This document shows, one piece after another, positions 17,768 to 25,566 of a stretch of 59,523 nt of DNA. The stretch spans positions 206,986-266,508 of the forward strand of contig CADEDV010000001.1 of NCBI GenBank assembly GCA_902826165.1, in the 5' to 3' direction. Each line of letters starts with the position of its first letter. Position 1 is the first letter of the stretch. The stretch comes from an uncultured Bacteroidota bacterium. GTDB taxonomy: Bacteria; Bacteroidota; Bacteroidia; Chitinophagales; Chitinophagaceae. The notes under the pieces are model-generated. The model was given only the letters and a program-made list of their open reading frames with translations, ran no database searches and had not been told where the DNA came from. Both the position numbers and the translations under genes were made by a program.

Positions 17768-18475
17768 ATGTCATTAGTAACAATAGAAGAGATATTGGAA
17801 AATTACCGGGCACAATTTGCTCCGGTTGTGCCTTTTCAGCCCGGATACGACAGGTTAGTACAGTTAGATTTTACGGTAACAAATACTGAGCTTAGGGGAG
17901 AGATGCTGAATGATACGGGCAAGTTCTGCGACTATATCAATCAAAAGCTGATAAGGGCCGGAGCAAAATATGGTATAGGAGGTTATAATGAACATCGGGC
18001 GGTATACAGCAGAAGCCCTGTGTTTGATGCAGAAAAGACAGGAGAAGAGCCAAGACGCTTACACCTGGGAACAGACATCTGGGGTAATGCAGGAACAGCG
18101 GTCATGGCTCCTTTAGATAGCGTAGTACATAGTTTTGCATTCAATGACCACTTCGGTGATTATGGTACGACGATCATCCTTTCACATATGCTGGGAGGAA
18201 TAAATTTTTATACACTGTATGGTCACCTGGGTTTGGATTCGATCAGGGATTTGCAGGAGGGTAAGCCAATACAGAAAGGGGAGGTATTTGCCAACTTTGG
18301 TATACCGGAAGAGAATGGCCACTGGCCGCCGCATCTTCATTTCCAGGTCATCAAAGACTTACAGGGATGGAAAGGAGACTACCCCGGTGTTTGTAAGTTT
18401 ACGGAAAGAGAAACATATCTGCAGAATTGTCCCGACCCTGATCTATTATTACAGCTCAACCAGTACATAGGGTAA
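17768..18475 (+). CDS. M23 (LytM-like) metallopeptidase-fold protein without signal peptide
   Basis: A 235-residue protein carrying the M23 zinc site: H99 and D103 in LHLGTDIWG, and H189 with H191 in PPHLHF; H153 in YGHL also fits. The family cleaves peptidoglycan cross-links or glycyl peptides in the periplasm, but this protein has no signal peptide or membrane segment. Its sequence (GDYGTTIILSHML, FYTLYGHLGLDSI, GHWPPHLHFQ, CPDP near the end) resembles the central M23 domain found between a kinase-like and a class III aminotransferase domain in some large cytosolic enzymes. A cytoplasmic, non-wall role is therefore possible. The start is supported by the -7 element just upstream. Confidence 0.82.
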   Translation: MSLVTIEEILENYRAQFAPVVPFQPGYDRLVQLDFTVTNTELRGEMLNDTGKFCDYINQKLIRAGAKYGIGGYNEHRAVYSRSPVFDAEKTGEEPRRLHLGTDIWGNAGTAVMAPLDSVVHSFAFNDHFGDYGTTIILSHMLGGINFYTLYGHLGLDSIRDLQEGKPIQKGEVFANFGIPEENGHWPPHLHFQVIKDLQGWKGDYPGVCKFTERETYLQNCPDPDLLLQLNQYIG

Positions 18476-18542
18476 TTCGCATTTTCATTTTACCTGCTGT
18501 ATTTTTTTTATCCTGTTAACGGATTGGGAGTAAATTTACAGC

Positions 18543-19571
18543 ATGGCAAATTCCAACCTGAATACGGAGAAAGATGGGCTGAGTGCAGCAGATAAAGAGT
18601 TTGAAAATAATATCCGGCCGGCGCAAATGGAGGATTTTGCAGGCCAGCCACAGGTGATCGAGAACCTTCGGATTTTTATCAAGGCGGCCAAGATCAGGGG
18701 AGAGGCATTGGATCATGTGTTATTCCATGGCCCTCCTGGTTTGGGGAAAACTACTTTATCCAGGATTGTAGCCAATGAACTCGGTGTTAATATCAAAGAA
18801 ACCTCTGGCCCCGTTATTGAAAAGCCCGGTGATCTTGCAGGGTTGTTAACGAATCTTGAGCCTAACGATGTATTGTTTATCGATGAGATACACCGGCTGA
18901 GTACAGTAGTGGAGGAGTATCTCTACGCAGCTATGGAAGATTACCGGATTGATATCATGATAGACAGTGGCCCCAACGCAAGAAGTATTCAGCTGACATT
19001 GAATCCATTTACATTGATTGGAGCAACTACAAGAAGTGGCTTATTAACCGCTCCGTTACTTTCCCGTTTTGCGATCAAATCCAGGTTAGAATATTATTCA
19101 GCTGCAACATTAAATAAGATCATTCATCGTTCTGCGGGCATCCTGAATACTAAAGTATCTAATGATGCTGTTGCGGAGATTGGAAGAAGAAGCCGCGGCA
19201 CTCCCCGTATCGCCAATGGATTATTAAGAAGGGTGAGAGATTTTGCGCAAGTGCTTAATGATGGGGAGATCGATCTTGGCATCACACAACATGCACTAAA
19301 GGCATTGAATGTGGACGAATATGGGCTTGATGATATGGACAACCGCATCCTGCTGACCATCATTGAGAAATTCAAAGGCGGCCCGGTGGGCATAACAACC
19401 ATTGCCACTGCCGTTGGTGAAGAAGCCGGCACACTGGAAGAAGTGTATGAACCCTTCCTGATCCAGGAAGGATTTATGCAGCGGACACCGAGGGGCAGAG
19501 AAGTAACAGCAAAAGCCTATGAACATTTAAATAAGAACAAACCCAATATATCCGGGAGCCTGTTTACATAA
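18543..19571 (+). CDS. ruvB: Holliday junction branch migration ATPase RuvB
   Basis: A 342-residue RuvB of normal length. It drives branch migration of Holliday junctions together with RuvA, before RuvC cleavage. Walker [10 protein letters not shown] lies at 63-71, Walker B in LFIDEIHRL, sensor I in [19 protein letters not shown], and the RuvB-specific winged helix at the C-terminus ([38 protein letters not shown]). A TAAATTTA sequence resembling a -7 box ends a few bases before the ATG. ruvA is not in the window. Confidence 0.97.
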   Translation: MANSNLNTEKDGLSAADKEFENNIRPAQMEDFAGQPQVIENLRIFIKAAKIRGEALDHVLFHGPPGLGKTTLSRIVANELGVNIKETSGPVIEKPGDLAGLLTNLEPNDVLFIDEIHRLSTVVEEYLYAAMEDYRIDIMIDSGPNARSIQLTLNPFTLIGATTRSGLLTAPLLSRFAIKSRLEYYSAATLNKIIHRSAGILNTKVSNDAVAEIGRRSRGTPRIANGLLRRVRDFAQVLNDGEIDLGITQHALKALNVDEYGLDDMDNRILLTIIEKFKGGPVGITTIATAVGEEAGTLEEVYEPFLIQEGFMQRTPRGREVTAKAYEHLNKNKPNISGSLFT

Positions 19572-19628
19572 GGGCTCAAAATTTTACAAATTTGATTTTT
19601 TACATCTTATAATGAAAACACAAACCTT

Positions 19629-20318
19629 ATGAGAGTTTTTAAGTTAGCAGCTTTGATACCTGTTACCTTTCTGTTCATTGCCAGTTCTTGTATCACCCCC
19701 CGGAAATTGGATAAAAAGATTGGTGAGCATTATGGAAACACCATTCCTGAGAAAGGCAGAAAAAGTGATTTTATTAGTTTTCGTTTTGAGAACAGTATAC
19801 CGGAAAGCAAACTGTCCAGCAGTGCAAAGACCCGGAATAAAGTAGTACCTGCATTATTTTACTGGAAATGGGATCTTGCCCAAACAGCTACGCTGAACAG
19901 TATGATGCCTATGAGCAATTTTACGAGTTCTTTTGTTACTGAAGCTAATGCCAAAAAATTGAAAGAAAAGCTGGATGGTGCCGTGATTGATATTACGATT
20001 ACGACAAACCCTGGTGATTTTCATCTCCGGGACCAGGGCTGGTTAGTGTACCTTCTTGTAGCCTATATAGGGAAAGATAAATTCTACGTAGACCCGGTAC
20101 ATACACAATTTTCGGTTTCGTACACCGTCAACTATTCTTCCGGAGAAAAAAAATCAGGTGACCTGTCAACAGAAAATATTAACCTGAAAAAAACACCGCG
20201 GTTCTTTCAAAGCTTTAAAGGCATGGTATCGGAATACCTTACAGCCTGCGATGCCAATATTAAACTGATGGCCAAATATCTTGCCAGCCAGTTATATACA
20301 GAACTCGTAAAGGAATAG
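19629..20318 (+). CDS. Putative lipoprotein of unknown function
   Basis: A 229-residue protein beginning MRVFKLAALIPVTFLFIASSC, a clear lipoprotein signal with the Cys at residue 21. The mature part has KLDKKIGEHYGN, a beta-rich centre (GAVIDITITTNPGDFHLRDQGWLVYLLVAYIG, VDPVHTQFSVSYTVNYSSGEKKSG) and a helical C-terminus (SEYLTACDANIKLMAKYLASQLYTELVKE). I do not recognise the family. It is a single gene 57 bases after ruvB. Confidence 0.7.
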   Translation: MRVFKLAALIPVTFLFIASSCITPRKLDKKIGEHYGNTIPEKGRKSDFISFRFENSIPESKLSSSAKTRNKVVPALFYWKWDLAQTATLNSMMPMSNFTSSFVTEANAKKLKEKLDGAVIDITITTNPGDFHLRDQGWLVYLLVAYIGKDKFYVDPVHTQFSVSYTVNYSSGEKKSGDLSTENINLKKTPRFFQSFKGMVSEYLTACDANIKLMAKYLASQLYTELVKE

Positions 20319-20416
20319 GGAAATACAGGCTTTTTGTTCTTTAAACAAAAAAGACCTTCCAGATAGAATTATTCTAATGCAACGATGAAGTTAATACTGC
20401 TGTCAGGGTTTAGTAT

Positions 20417-20770
20417 ATGAAACATTATTTTATCATCACTCTTATTTCTCTTTTTATATTATCAGCATGTAAAAAAAGCCCGCAAGATAGCCAGGGGGAT
20501 AACTGGTTTAATATTGAAATAAGAACGTCTGCCAATTTTGATTGTAAAGTGCCTGAAATAATTTTTCTCGACCGGCAGCAGGAAGCATATCAGATTATAG
20601 GAGACAGCCGTGGAATTTATTTGGCTTTTGGGTTGCCTAAAGTATTATATCCTGTTGGTACCAGGCTGTATGTATCAATTGAACGTCCAGCGGCAAGCCA
20701 GCAGTTGGTATGTACCACAATGGGCCCCGGGGCCATTTGGTCACAGGTACTTATTAAATCAGTTAAATAA
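20417..20770 (+). CDS. Small putative lipoprotein of unknown function
   Basis: A 117-residue protein starting MKHYFIITLISLFILSAC with a lipobox Cys at residue 18 and a short mature domain (WFNIEIRTSANFDCKVPEIIFLDRQQEAYQI, GTRLYVSIERPAASQQLVCTTMGPG). The beta-strand pattern suggests a small immunoglobulin-like or OB-like fold, but I cannot name a family. It converges on the response regulator gene, with a terminator between them. Confidence 0.65.
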   Translation: MKHYFIITLISLFILSACKKSPQDSQGDNWFNIEIRTSANFDCKVPEIIFLDRQQEAYQIIGDSRGIYLAFGLPKVLYPVGTRLYVSIERPAASQQLVCTTMGPGAIWSQVLIKSVK

Positions 20771-20801
20771 AAAAAGGATTACTGATTTCCCGGTAATCCT
20801 T
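20765..20801 (-). terminator. Terminator for the response regulator gene
   Basis: Read on the minus strand, AAGGATTACC pairs with GGTAATCCTT around the sequence at 20774-20801 and is followed by TTTTTTTATTT. On the plus strand no T-tract follows, so it mainly serves the minus-strand gene. Confidence 0.75.
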
Positions 20802-20828
20802 CAAACGTATAAATTTTAGCTCAGCGTA

Positions 20829-21524
20829 TTATTGTACAACTAACCTGAATCCATTTCCATGGATATTTACGATCTCGATCCTGGGATCATCTTTCAGGTA
20901 TTTACGCAGTTTGGCAATATATACATCCATACTGCGGCCATTAAAATAAGTATCGCTGCCCCATATCTTTTTTAATGCCTGCTCTCTCGGCAACAGGTCA
21001 TTCAGGTGTTCAGCCAGCATTTTCAGCAACTCATTCTCTTTGGGAGATAAAGTTTGCGTAACCCCGCCATGAATTAACTGGCGAAGCTTGGGGTTGAAAT
21101 GATAAGTAGAAAGATCGAATTCTTTATTCTCACTCTCCCGGTTGATCTCTTCATTCCTTTTCAGGATCGCTTTGATCTTCAGCATCAGCACTTCACTGTC
21201 AAAAGGTTTGGTGATATAATCATCGGCACCCAGTTTGTATCCCTGGATGATATCATCTTTCATTGTTTTGGCACTCAGGAAGAACAGGGGAATATCCGGG
21301 TCCACGTCTCTTATTTCTTCAGCCAGGGTGAAGCCGTCCATATTGGGCATCATCACATCCAGCAGGCAGAGTTCAAATTTTTCCCGTTGAAAAGCAGCCA
21401 GTCCGAGGCGGCCATCTCTTTCCAGCGTTACATCATAATCATTCAGTTCCAGGTAATTTTTCAGCACACTTCCGAGGTTAGGATCATCTTCGCACAACAA
21501 GATTTTAGGTTTCTTAGCATCCAT
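20829..21524 (-). CDS. OmpR-family response regulator
   Basis: A 231-residue two-component regulator. The receiver domain has the acidic pair in LLCEDDPNLG, the phosphoacceptor D56 in CLLDVMMPNMDGF, the switch residue S84 and K106 in DDYITKPFD. The C-terminal winged helix (about 130-231) has LSPKENELLKMLAEH and RSMDVYIAKLRKYLKDDPRIEIVNIHGNGFRL, the pattern of DNA-contacting OmpR/PhoB proteins. It resembles the RprY type of Bacteroidota. No sensor kinase lies next to it in the window, so it appears as an orphan and its stimulus is unknown. Confidence 0.93.
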   Translation of the reverse strand: MDAKKPKILLCEDDPNLGSVLKNYLELNDYDVTLERDGRLGLAAFQREKFELCLLDVMMPNMDGFTLAEEIRDVDPDIPLFFLSAKTMKDDIIQGYKLGADDYITKPFDSEVLMLKIKAILKRNEEINRESENKEFDLSTYHFNPKLRQLIHGGVTQTLSPKENELLKMLAEHLNDLLPREQALKKIWGSDTYFNGRSMDVYIAKLRKYLKDDPRIEIVNIHGNGFRLVVQ

Positions 21525-21646
21525 GGTTTGTAAAGTTTAATTCATATATAAGAAGACAAATAAAAGTAAATCATTTACCAAACATCTGAACAGCCGAATA
21601 ATATTTTGTTAAGAGTCCCTTTCTCAGCCGTTTGACAGCCATTTTC

Positions 21647-21654
21647 TACATTTG
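21647..21654 (+). promoter_or_regulatory. -7 element for the GroES-like gene
   Basis: TACATTTG matches TAnnTTTG, 17 nt before the ATG at 21672. No TTG is seen at the usual -33 spacing. Confidence 0.4.
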
Positions 21655-21671
21655 TCATTTAATTACTGAAT

Positions 21672-22049
21672 ATGGCGATGCATATTACACCCGATAACCG
21701 GTTGAAAAAGCTGATTGTGATTGGCGACCGCTTGCTTATTAAACCTACCAGGCCGGATGAAAAAACGTCCAGCGGCCTCTACCTGCCACCCGGCGTGCAG
21801 GAGAAGGAAAAAGTACAACAGGGCTATGTGATCAAAGCAGGTCCCGGTTATGCCATCCCTATGCCCGTGGAAGATGAACCCTGGAAAAACGAAGAAGACA
21901 AAGTGAAATATGTACCATTGCAGGCCCGGGAAGGCGACTTGGCGATCTTCCTGGTAAGCGGTGCCACCGAAGTAATGTACGAGGACCAGAAATATTTTAT
22001 TGTACCACAGGGGGCAGTGCTGATGCTGGAAAGAGAAGAAGATTTGTAA
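21672..22049 (+). CDS. GroES-like co-chaperonin family protein
   Basis: A 125-residue protein with the Cpn10 pattern: VIGDRLLIKPTRPDEKTSSGLYLPPGVQEKEKVQQGYVIKAGPG near the start, GDLAIFL in the middle and YFIVPQGAVLMLE at the end. It is longer than the usual 90-100 residues of GroES because of an N-terminal extension and an insert (VEDEPWKNEEDKVKYVPLQ). No groEL gene follows, so it is probably a paralogue rather than the main co-chaperonin. It may work with GroEL or on its own; the sequence does not settle this. Confidence 0.8.
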   Translation: MAMHITPDNRLKKLIVIGDRLLIKPTRPDEKTSSGLYLPPGVQEKEKVQQGYVIKAGPGYAIPMPVEDEPWKNEEDKVKYVPLQAREGDLAIFLVSGATEVMYEDQKYFIVPQGAVLMLEREEDL

Positions 22050-22102
22050 ACTTCATTTAATTATGCCCCTATTTCCAGTAACTTCCAACCAAAATTTTAT
22101 CT

Positions 22103-23656
22103 ATGGCGGATAACGAAAAATTTCTCCAGGTAGTTAAAGACGGCTATACCTTCAAAGGCGAATCCTTCAAAATTGGTTGTGCTATGATGGATGGCGCTGT
22201 TGTCAGTGGTGCGGATGTACTCATACCCATGAAAACACTGAACCGTCATGGTTTGATTGCCGGTGCTACCGGTACAGGTAAAACGAAAACACTCCAGATG
22301 CTGAGCGAAGGGTTGAGTGATGCCAGTATCCCCGTTTTACTGATGGATATCAAAGGTGACCTGAGTGGTATTGCTGCTGCAGGAACCCTAAATGATAAAA
22401 TAACGGACCGTTGCCAGAAATTGAATATTGAATTCAAGCCGGCTGCTTACCCGGTTGACCTGCTGACGCTCAGCAACCAGAAAGGCGCCCGGCTGAGAGC
22501 TACCGTAAGTGAGTTCGGCCCGGTATTATTATCAAAGATCCTTGGGTTGAACGACACGCAAGGCGGTTTTGTGGCTATGATCTTTAAATATTGTGATGAT
22601 ACGAAGCTGCCGCTGCTGGACCTGAAAGATTTCATTAAAGTGTTGCAATATGTAAGTGATGAAGGAAAAGCAGAAATGGAAAAAAACTATGGCAAAATTT
22701 CCACTACTTCCACCGGGACGATCCTGCGTAAAGTGATCGAATTACAACAACAGGGTGCCGATGTTTTCTTTGGTGAAAAAAGCTTTGAAGTGGATGACCT
22801 GATGCGGATCAGTGATGATGGCAGGGGTATGATCTCTATTGTAAGAGTAACGGATCTGCAGGACAGGCCCAAACTGTTCTCCACTTTTATGCTGCAGTTA
22901 CTGGCCGAGTTATATGCATCCTGCCCTGAAGAAGGGGATATGGATAAGCCCAAACTGGTGATGTTCATTGATGAGGCACACCTTATTTTCCAGGAAGCGA
23001 ATGATGCCTTGCTGCAGCAAATTGAAACGATTATCAAACTGATCCGGTCAAAAGGTATCGGGATCTATTTCTGTACACAAAACCCGATGGATGTACCAGC
23101 TTCGGTGCTGGCCCAATTGGGATTGAAAGTACAGCATGCTTTAAGAGCATTTACCGCAGCAGACAGGAAAGTGATCAAACAAACAGCAGAGAACTATCCT
23201 GAAACTGAATTTTATAAAACAGAAGACCTGATCACTCAACTTGGTACCGGGGAGGCATTCGTAACGATACTTAATGAAAAAGGCATTCCCACGCCATTGG
23301 TGCATTGCATGATCCGGCCACCGCAGAGCCGGATGGATATCCTGTCTGATATGGAAATCGATTCCATTGTTGGACATTCAAAGATCGCTGCAAAATATAA
23401 CCAGGTCATCGATAGCGAAAGTGCATACGAGATACTGACAGAAAAACTGGAAGAAGCATCTAAAAATGAAGCCGAAGAAATGCAGGAAGAAGCAGCAACA
23501 AGGAAGCAAAAGAAATCAACGGCTAAAGAAAAAGGGATACTGGATAACCCGGTAGTGAAAAGTATGACCCGTACAGCCGGCAACACGATCGTAAGAACAT
23601 TATTGGGTGTATTGGGATTGGGTGGCAGGAGCCGCAGCCGGAAGAGTTTATTTTAA
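22103..23656 (+). CDS. HerA/YjgR-type (DUF853) ATPase
   Basis: A 517-residue P-loop ATPase of the HerA/FtsK superfamily, similar to E. coli YjgR. Walker A is GATGTGKTKT at about 54-63, Walker B and the Glu switch are in LVMFIDEAHLIFQEA, and the sensor region is GIGIYFCTQNPMDVPASVLAQLGLKVQHALRAF. An acidic helical C-terminus is followed by a Lys/Arg-rich tail (ATRKQKKSTAKEK, GGRSRSRKSLF). The biological role of the family is not established; a DNA translocase or secretion-linked ATPase has been proposed. Its end overlaps the end of recQ by 9 bases on the other strand. Confidence 0.88.
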   Translation: MADNEKFLQVVKDGYTFKGESFKIGCAMMDGAVVSGADVLIPMKTLNRHGLIAGATGTGKTKTLQMLSEGLSDASIPVLLMDIKGDLSGIAAAGTLNDKITDRCQKLNIEFKPAAYPVDLLTLSNQKGARLRATVSEFGPVLLSKILGLNDTQGGFVAMIFKYCDDTKLPLLDLKDFIKVLQYVSDEGKAEMEKNYGKISTTSTGTILRKVIELQQQGADVFFGEKSFEVDDLMRISDDGRGMISIVRVTDLQDRPKLFSTFMLQLLAELYASCPEEGDMDKPKLVMFIDEAHLIFQEANDALLQQIETIIKLIRSKGIGIYFCTQNPMDVPASVLAQLGLKVQHALRAFTAADRKVIKQTAENYPETEFYKTEDLITQLGTGEAFVTILNEKGIPTPLVHCMIRPPQSRMDILSDMEIDSIVGHSKIAAKYNQVIDSESAYEILTEKLEEASKNEAEEMQEEAATRKQKKSTAKEKGILDNPVVKSMTRTAGNTIVRTLLGVLGLGGRSRSRKSLF

Positions 23657-25552
23657 ACGAATGGAGCCATTGGCATCCATTTCAATTTTATTTTCAGCCT
23701 GGAGGAATTCGATCACTTTCCAGGCCTTTTCTTTTTTAACTCCGTTCATTTTTAGCAGTAATTCTTTTACCGGGAGTGATTCATATTTTACCAGGTTAAT
23801 GACCAGGTGGTGCAGTTGGTCAAACTCTTCTTTGGTAAGGCTGACGGCTTTTTGGCGAAGGCAATTATCACAAATGCCGCAAGTTTTTATATGCTTATCA
23901 CCAAAATAAACACCGATAATGCGGCTGCGGCATTCCGTTATTTCTTTCACATACCGGACGATCTCCTTAACCCGTTGCAGGTAGCGTTCTTTTCGCTGGT
24001 TAAAAGACAGCATATTGATAGTAATGTCTTCCGCCTTTATCCTGCCTTTCAATAAAAGTAGTTGTGGTGTATCTTTCTGCGGCTGGTAATCGATCACACC
24101 GGATTGATGTAATTCCAGTAATTGGTTCTTTATTGTAACTGCATCGCTTCTTAAAAGACCTGAAATGAACTTTTCGGAAACAGGTACCGGCTGATCATAA
24201 ATTCCTTCATAGGCCCGCAGCAATGTTTTTATAAGTGGCTCAAGAACCGGATGTGATTGTTCAAACTGGTGTAAATAATTTTTATCTGTAGTAAACCGTA
24301 CAGAAGAAGATAAGAATACCTGTTCATTAAAAGCCATCCAGCCATCCTGTTCTAATGCTTTCAGGGAATAAAGAGCCGTATGGCTTTGTAATTTGAACTT
24401 ACGCAGGAAATCGGCGATATCAAAATCGTAGTATTGTCCGTCACCGCCGCCGGTTGGTAATTGCAGATAATTGGCCACTGATTGATAGACAGCCCGGATA
24501 TCTTCTATTGATGGGAAACGCTGTGTGGCAGATAGCTCCAGTTCTGCCAGGTCATTTTCATCAAATAGTAAAACCGCATACGATGTTTTACCGTCTCTTC
24601 CGGCACGGCCTGCTTCCTGGTAATAATTCTCTAAACAATCCGGAACATCAGCATGAATAACGGAACGTACATCGGGCTTGTCAATACCCATTCCAAAAGC
24701 ATTTGTACAAACGATCACCCTTATTTTATTATTGATCCATTGCTCCTGCTTACGGCTTCTTTCTTCCTGTGGTAAACCGGCGTGATAGTAGTCTGCAGAA
24801 ATATGCTGTAGTTGCAATAACTCGCTTATCTCCTTGGTGCGTTTGCGGCTCCGGCAATAAATAATACCGGTGCCGGGAACTTTCTGTAAAATTTCAATGA
24901 TCTTATTGATCTTGGAATCTACTTTAAAAACACTGTAAGAAAGATTGGGCCGTTCAAAAGATTGCCGGAATATTAGTTCGTTGTGAAAGGCGAGTTTTTC
25001 GCAAATATCTTTTTGCACATCGGGTGTGGCAGAAGCTGTCAGTGCCAGCACCGGTACTTCCGGCAACTCATCCCGTAAAGCAGCGATGCGTAAATAGGGT
25101 GGCCGGAAATCATAACCCCATTGCGAAATACAATGTGCTTCATCTACTGCAATGAGGCTGATGCCCATGCCGGGTAAATACTCTTTGAATAAATTTGTTT
25201 CTAATCGTTCCGGCGAGACGTATAGAAACTTACAATTACTTTCCGTTACCACCTTCAATACATTGATCACTTCTTTCCTGGTCATGCCTGAGAAGATCGA
25301 ATAGGCAGTAATTCCTTTTTTCCGCAGGTTCTCCACCTGGTCTTTCATTAAGGCGATCAAAGGGGAGATGACCAAACAGGTTCCTTCCATTACCATCGCG
25401 GGCACCTGGTAGCAAACTGATTTGCCACCACCTGTTGGCAGTAAGGCCAGCGTATCATTTCCTGCTAATATAGCATTGATAATTTCTTCCTGCAGGGGGC
25501 GAAAGGAATCAAAGCCCCAGTATTGTTTTAATATGGAATGAATATCCGGCAT
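23648..25552 (-). CDS. recQ: ATP-dependent DNA helicase RecQ
   Basis: A 634-residue RecQ-type 3'-5' helicase for recombination and fork repair. The motifs are the RecQ motif 0 (YWGFDSFRPLQEEII), Walker A PTGGGKS at 39-45, DEAH at 137-140 in VDEAHCISQWGYDFRPPY, and the helicase C domain ending with QEAGRAGRDGKTS. The zinc-binding region has CGICDNC with an upstream Cys (ECRSRIIGVYFGDKHIKTCGICDNC). The tail is a winged helix followed by a short C-terminal domain rather than an obvious HRDC domain. It lies 14 bases downstream of copA on the same strand, so the two may share a transcript. Confidence 0.95.
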   Translation of the reverse strand: MPDIHSILKQYWGFDSFRPLQEEIINAILAGNDTLALLPTGGGKSVCYQVPAMVMEGTCLVISPLIALMKDQVENLRKKGITAYSIFSGMTRKEVINVLKVVTESNCKFLYVSPERLETNLFKEYLPGMGISLIAVDEAHCISQWGYDFRPPYLRIAALRDELPEVPVLALTASATPDVQKDICEKLAFHNELIFRQSFERPNLSYSVFKVDSKINKIIEILQKVPGTGIIYCRSRKRTKEISELLQLQHISADYYHAGLPQEERSRKQEQWINNKIRVIVCTNAFGMGIDKPDVRSVIHADVPDCLENYYQEAGRAGRDGKTSYAVLLFDENDLAELELSATQRFPSIEDIRAVYQSVANYLQLPTGGGDGQYYDFDIADFLRKFKLQSHTALYSLKALEQDGWMAFNEQVFLSSSVRFTTDKNYLHQFEQSHPVLEPLIKTLLRAYEGIYDQPVPVSEKFISGLLRSDAVTIKNQLLELHQSGVIDYQPQKDTPQLLLLKGRIKAEDITINMLSFNQRKERYLQRVKEIVRYVKEITECRSRIIGVYFGDKHIKTCGICDNCLRQKAVSLTKEEFDQLHHLVINLVKYESLPVKELLLKMNGVKKEKAWKVIEFLQAENKIEMDANGSIRLK

Positions 25553-25566
25553 CGTGAAAGGTGAAT

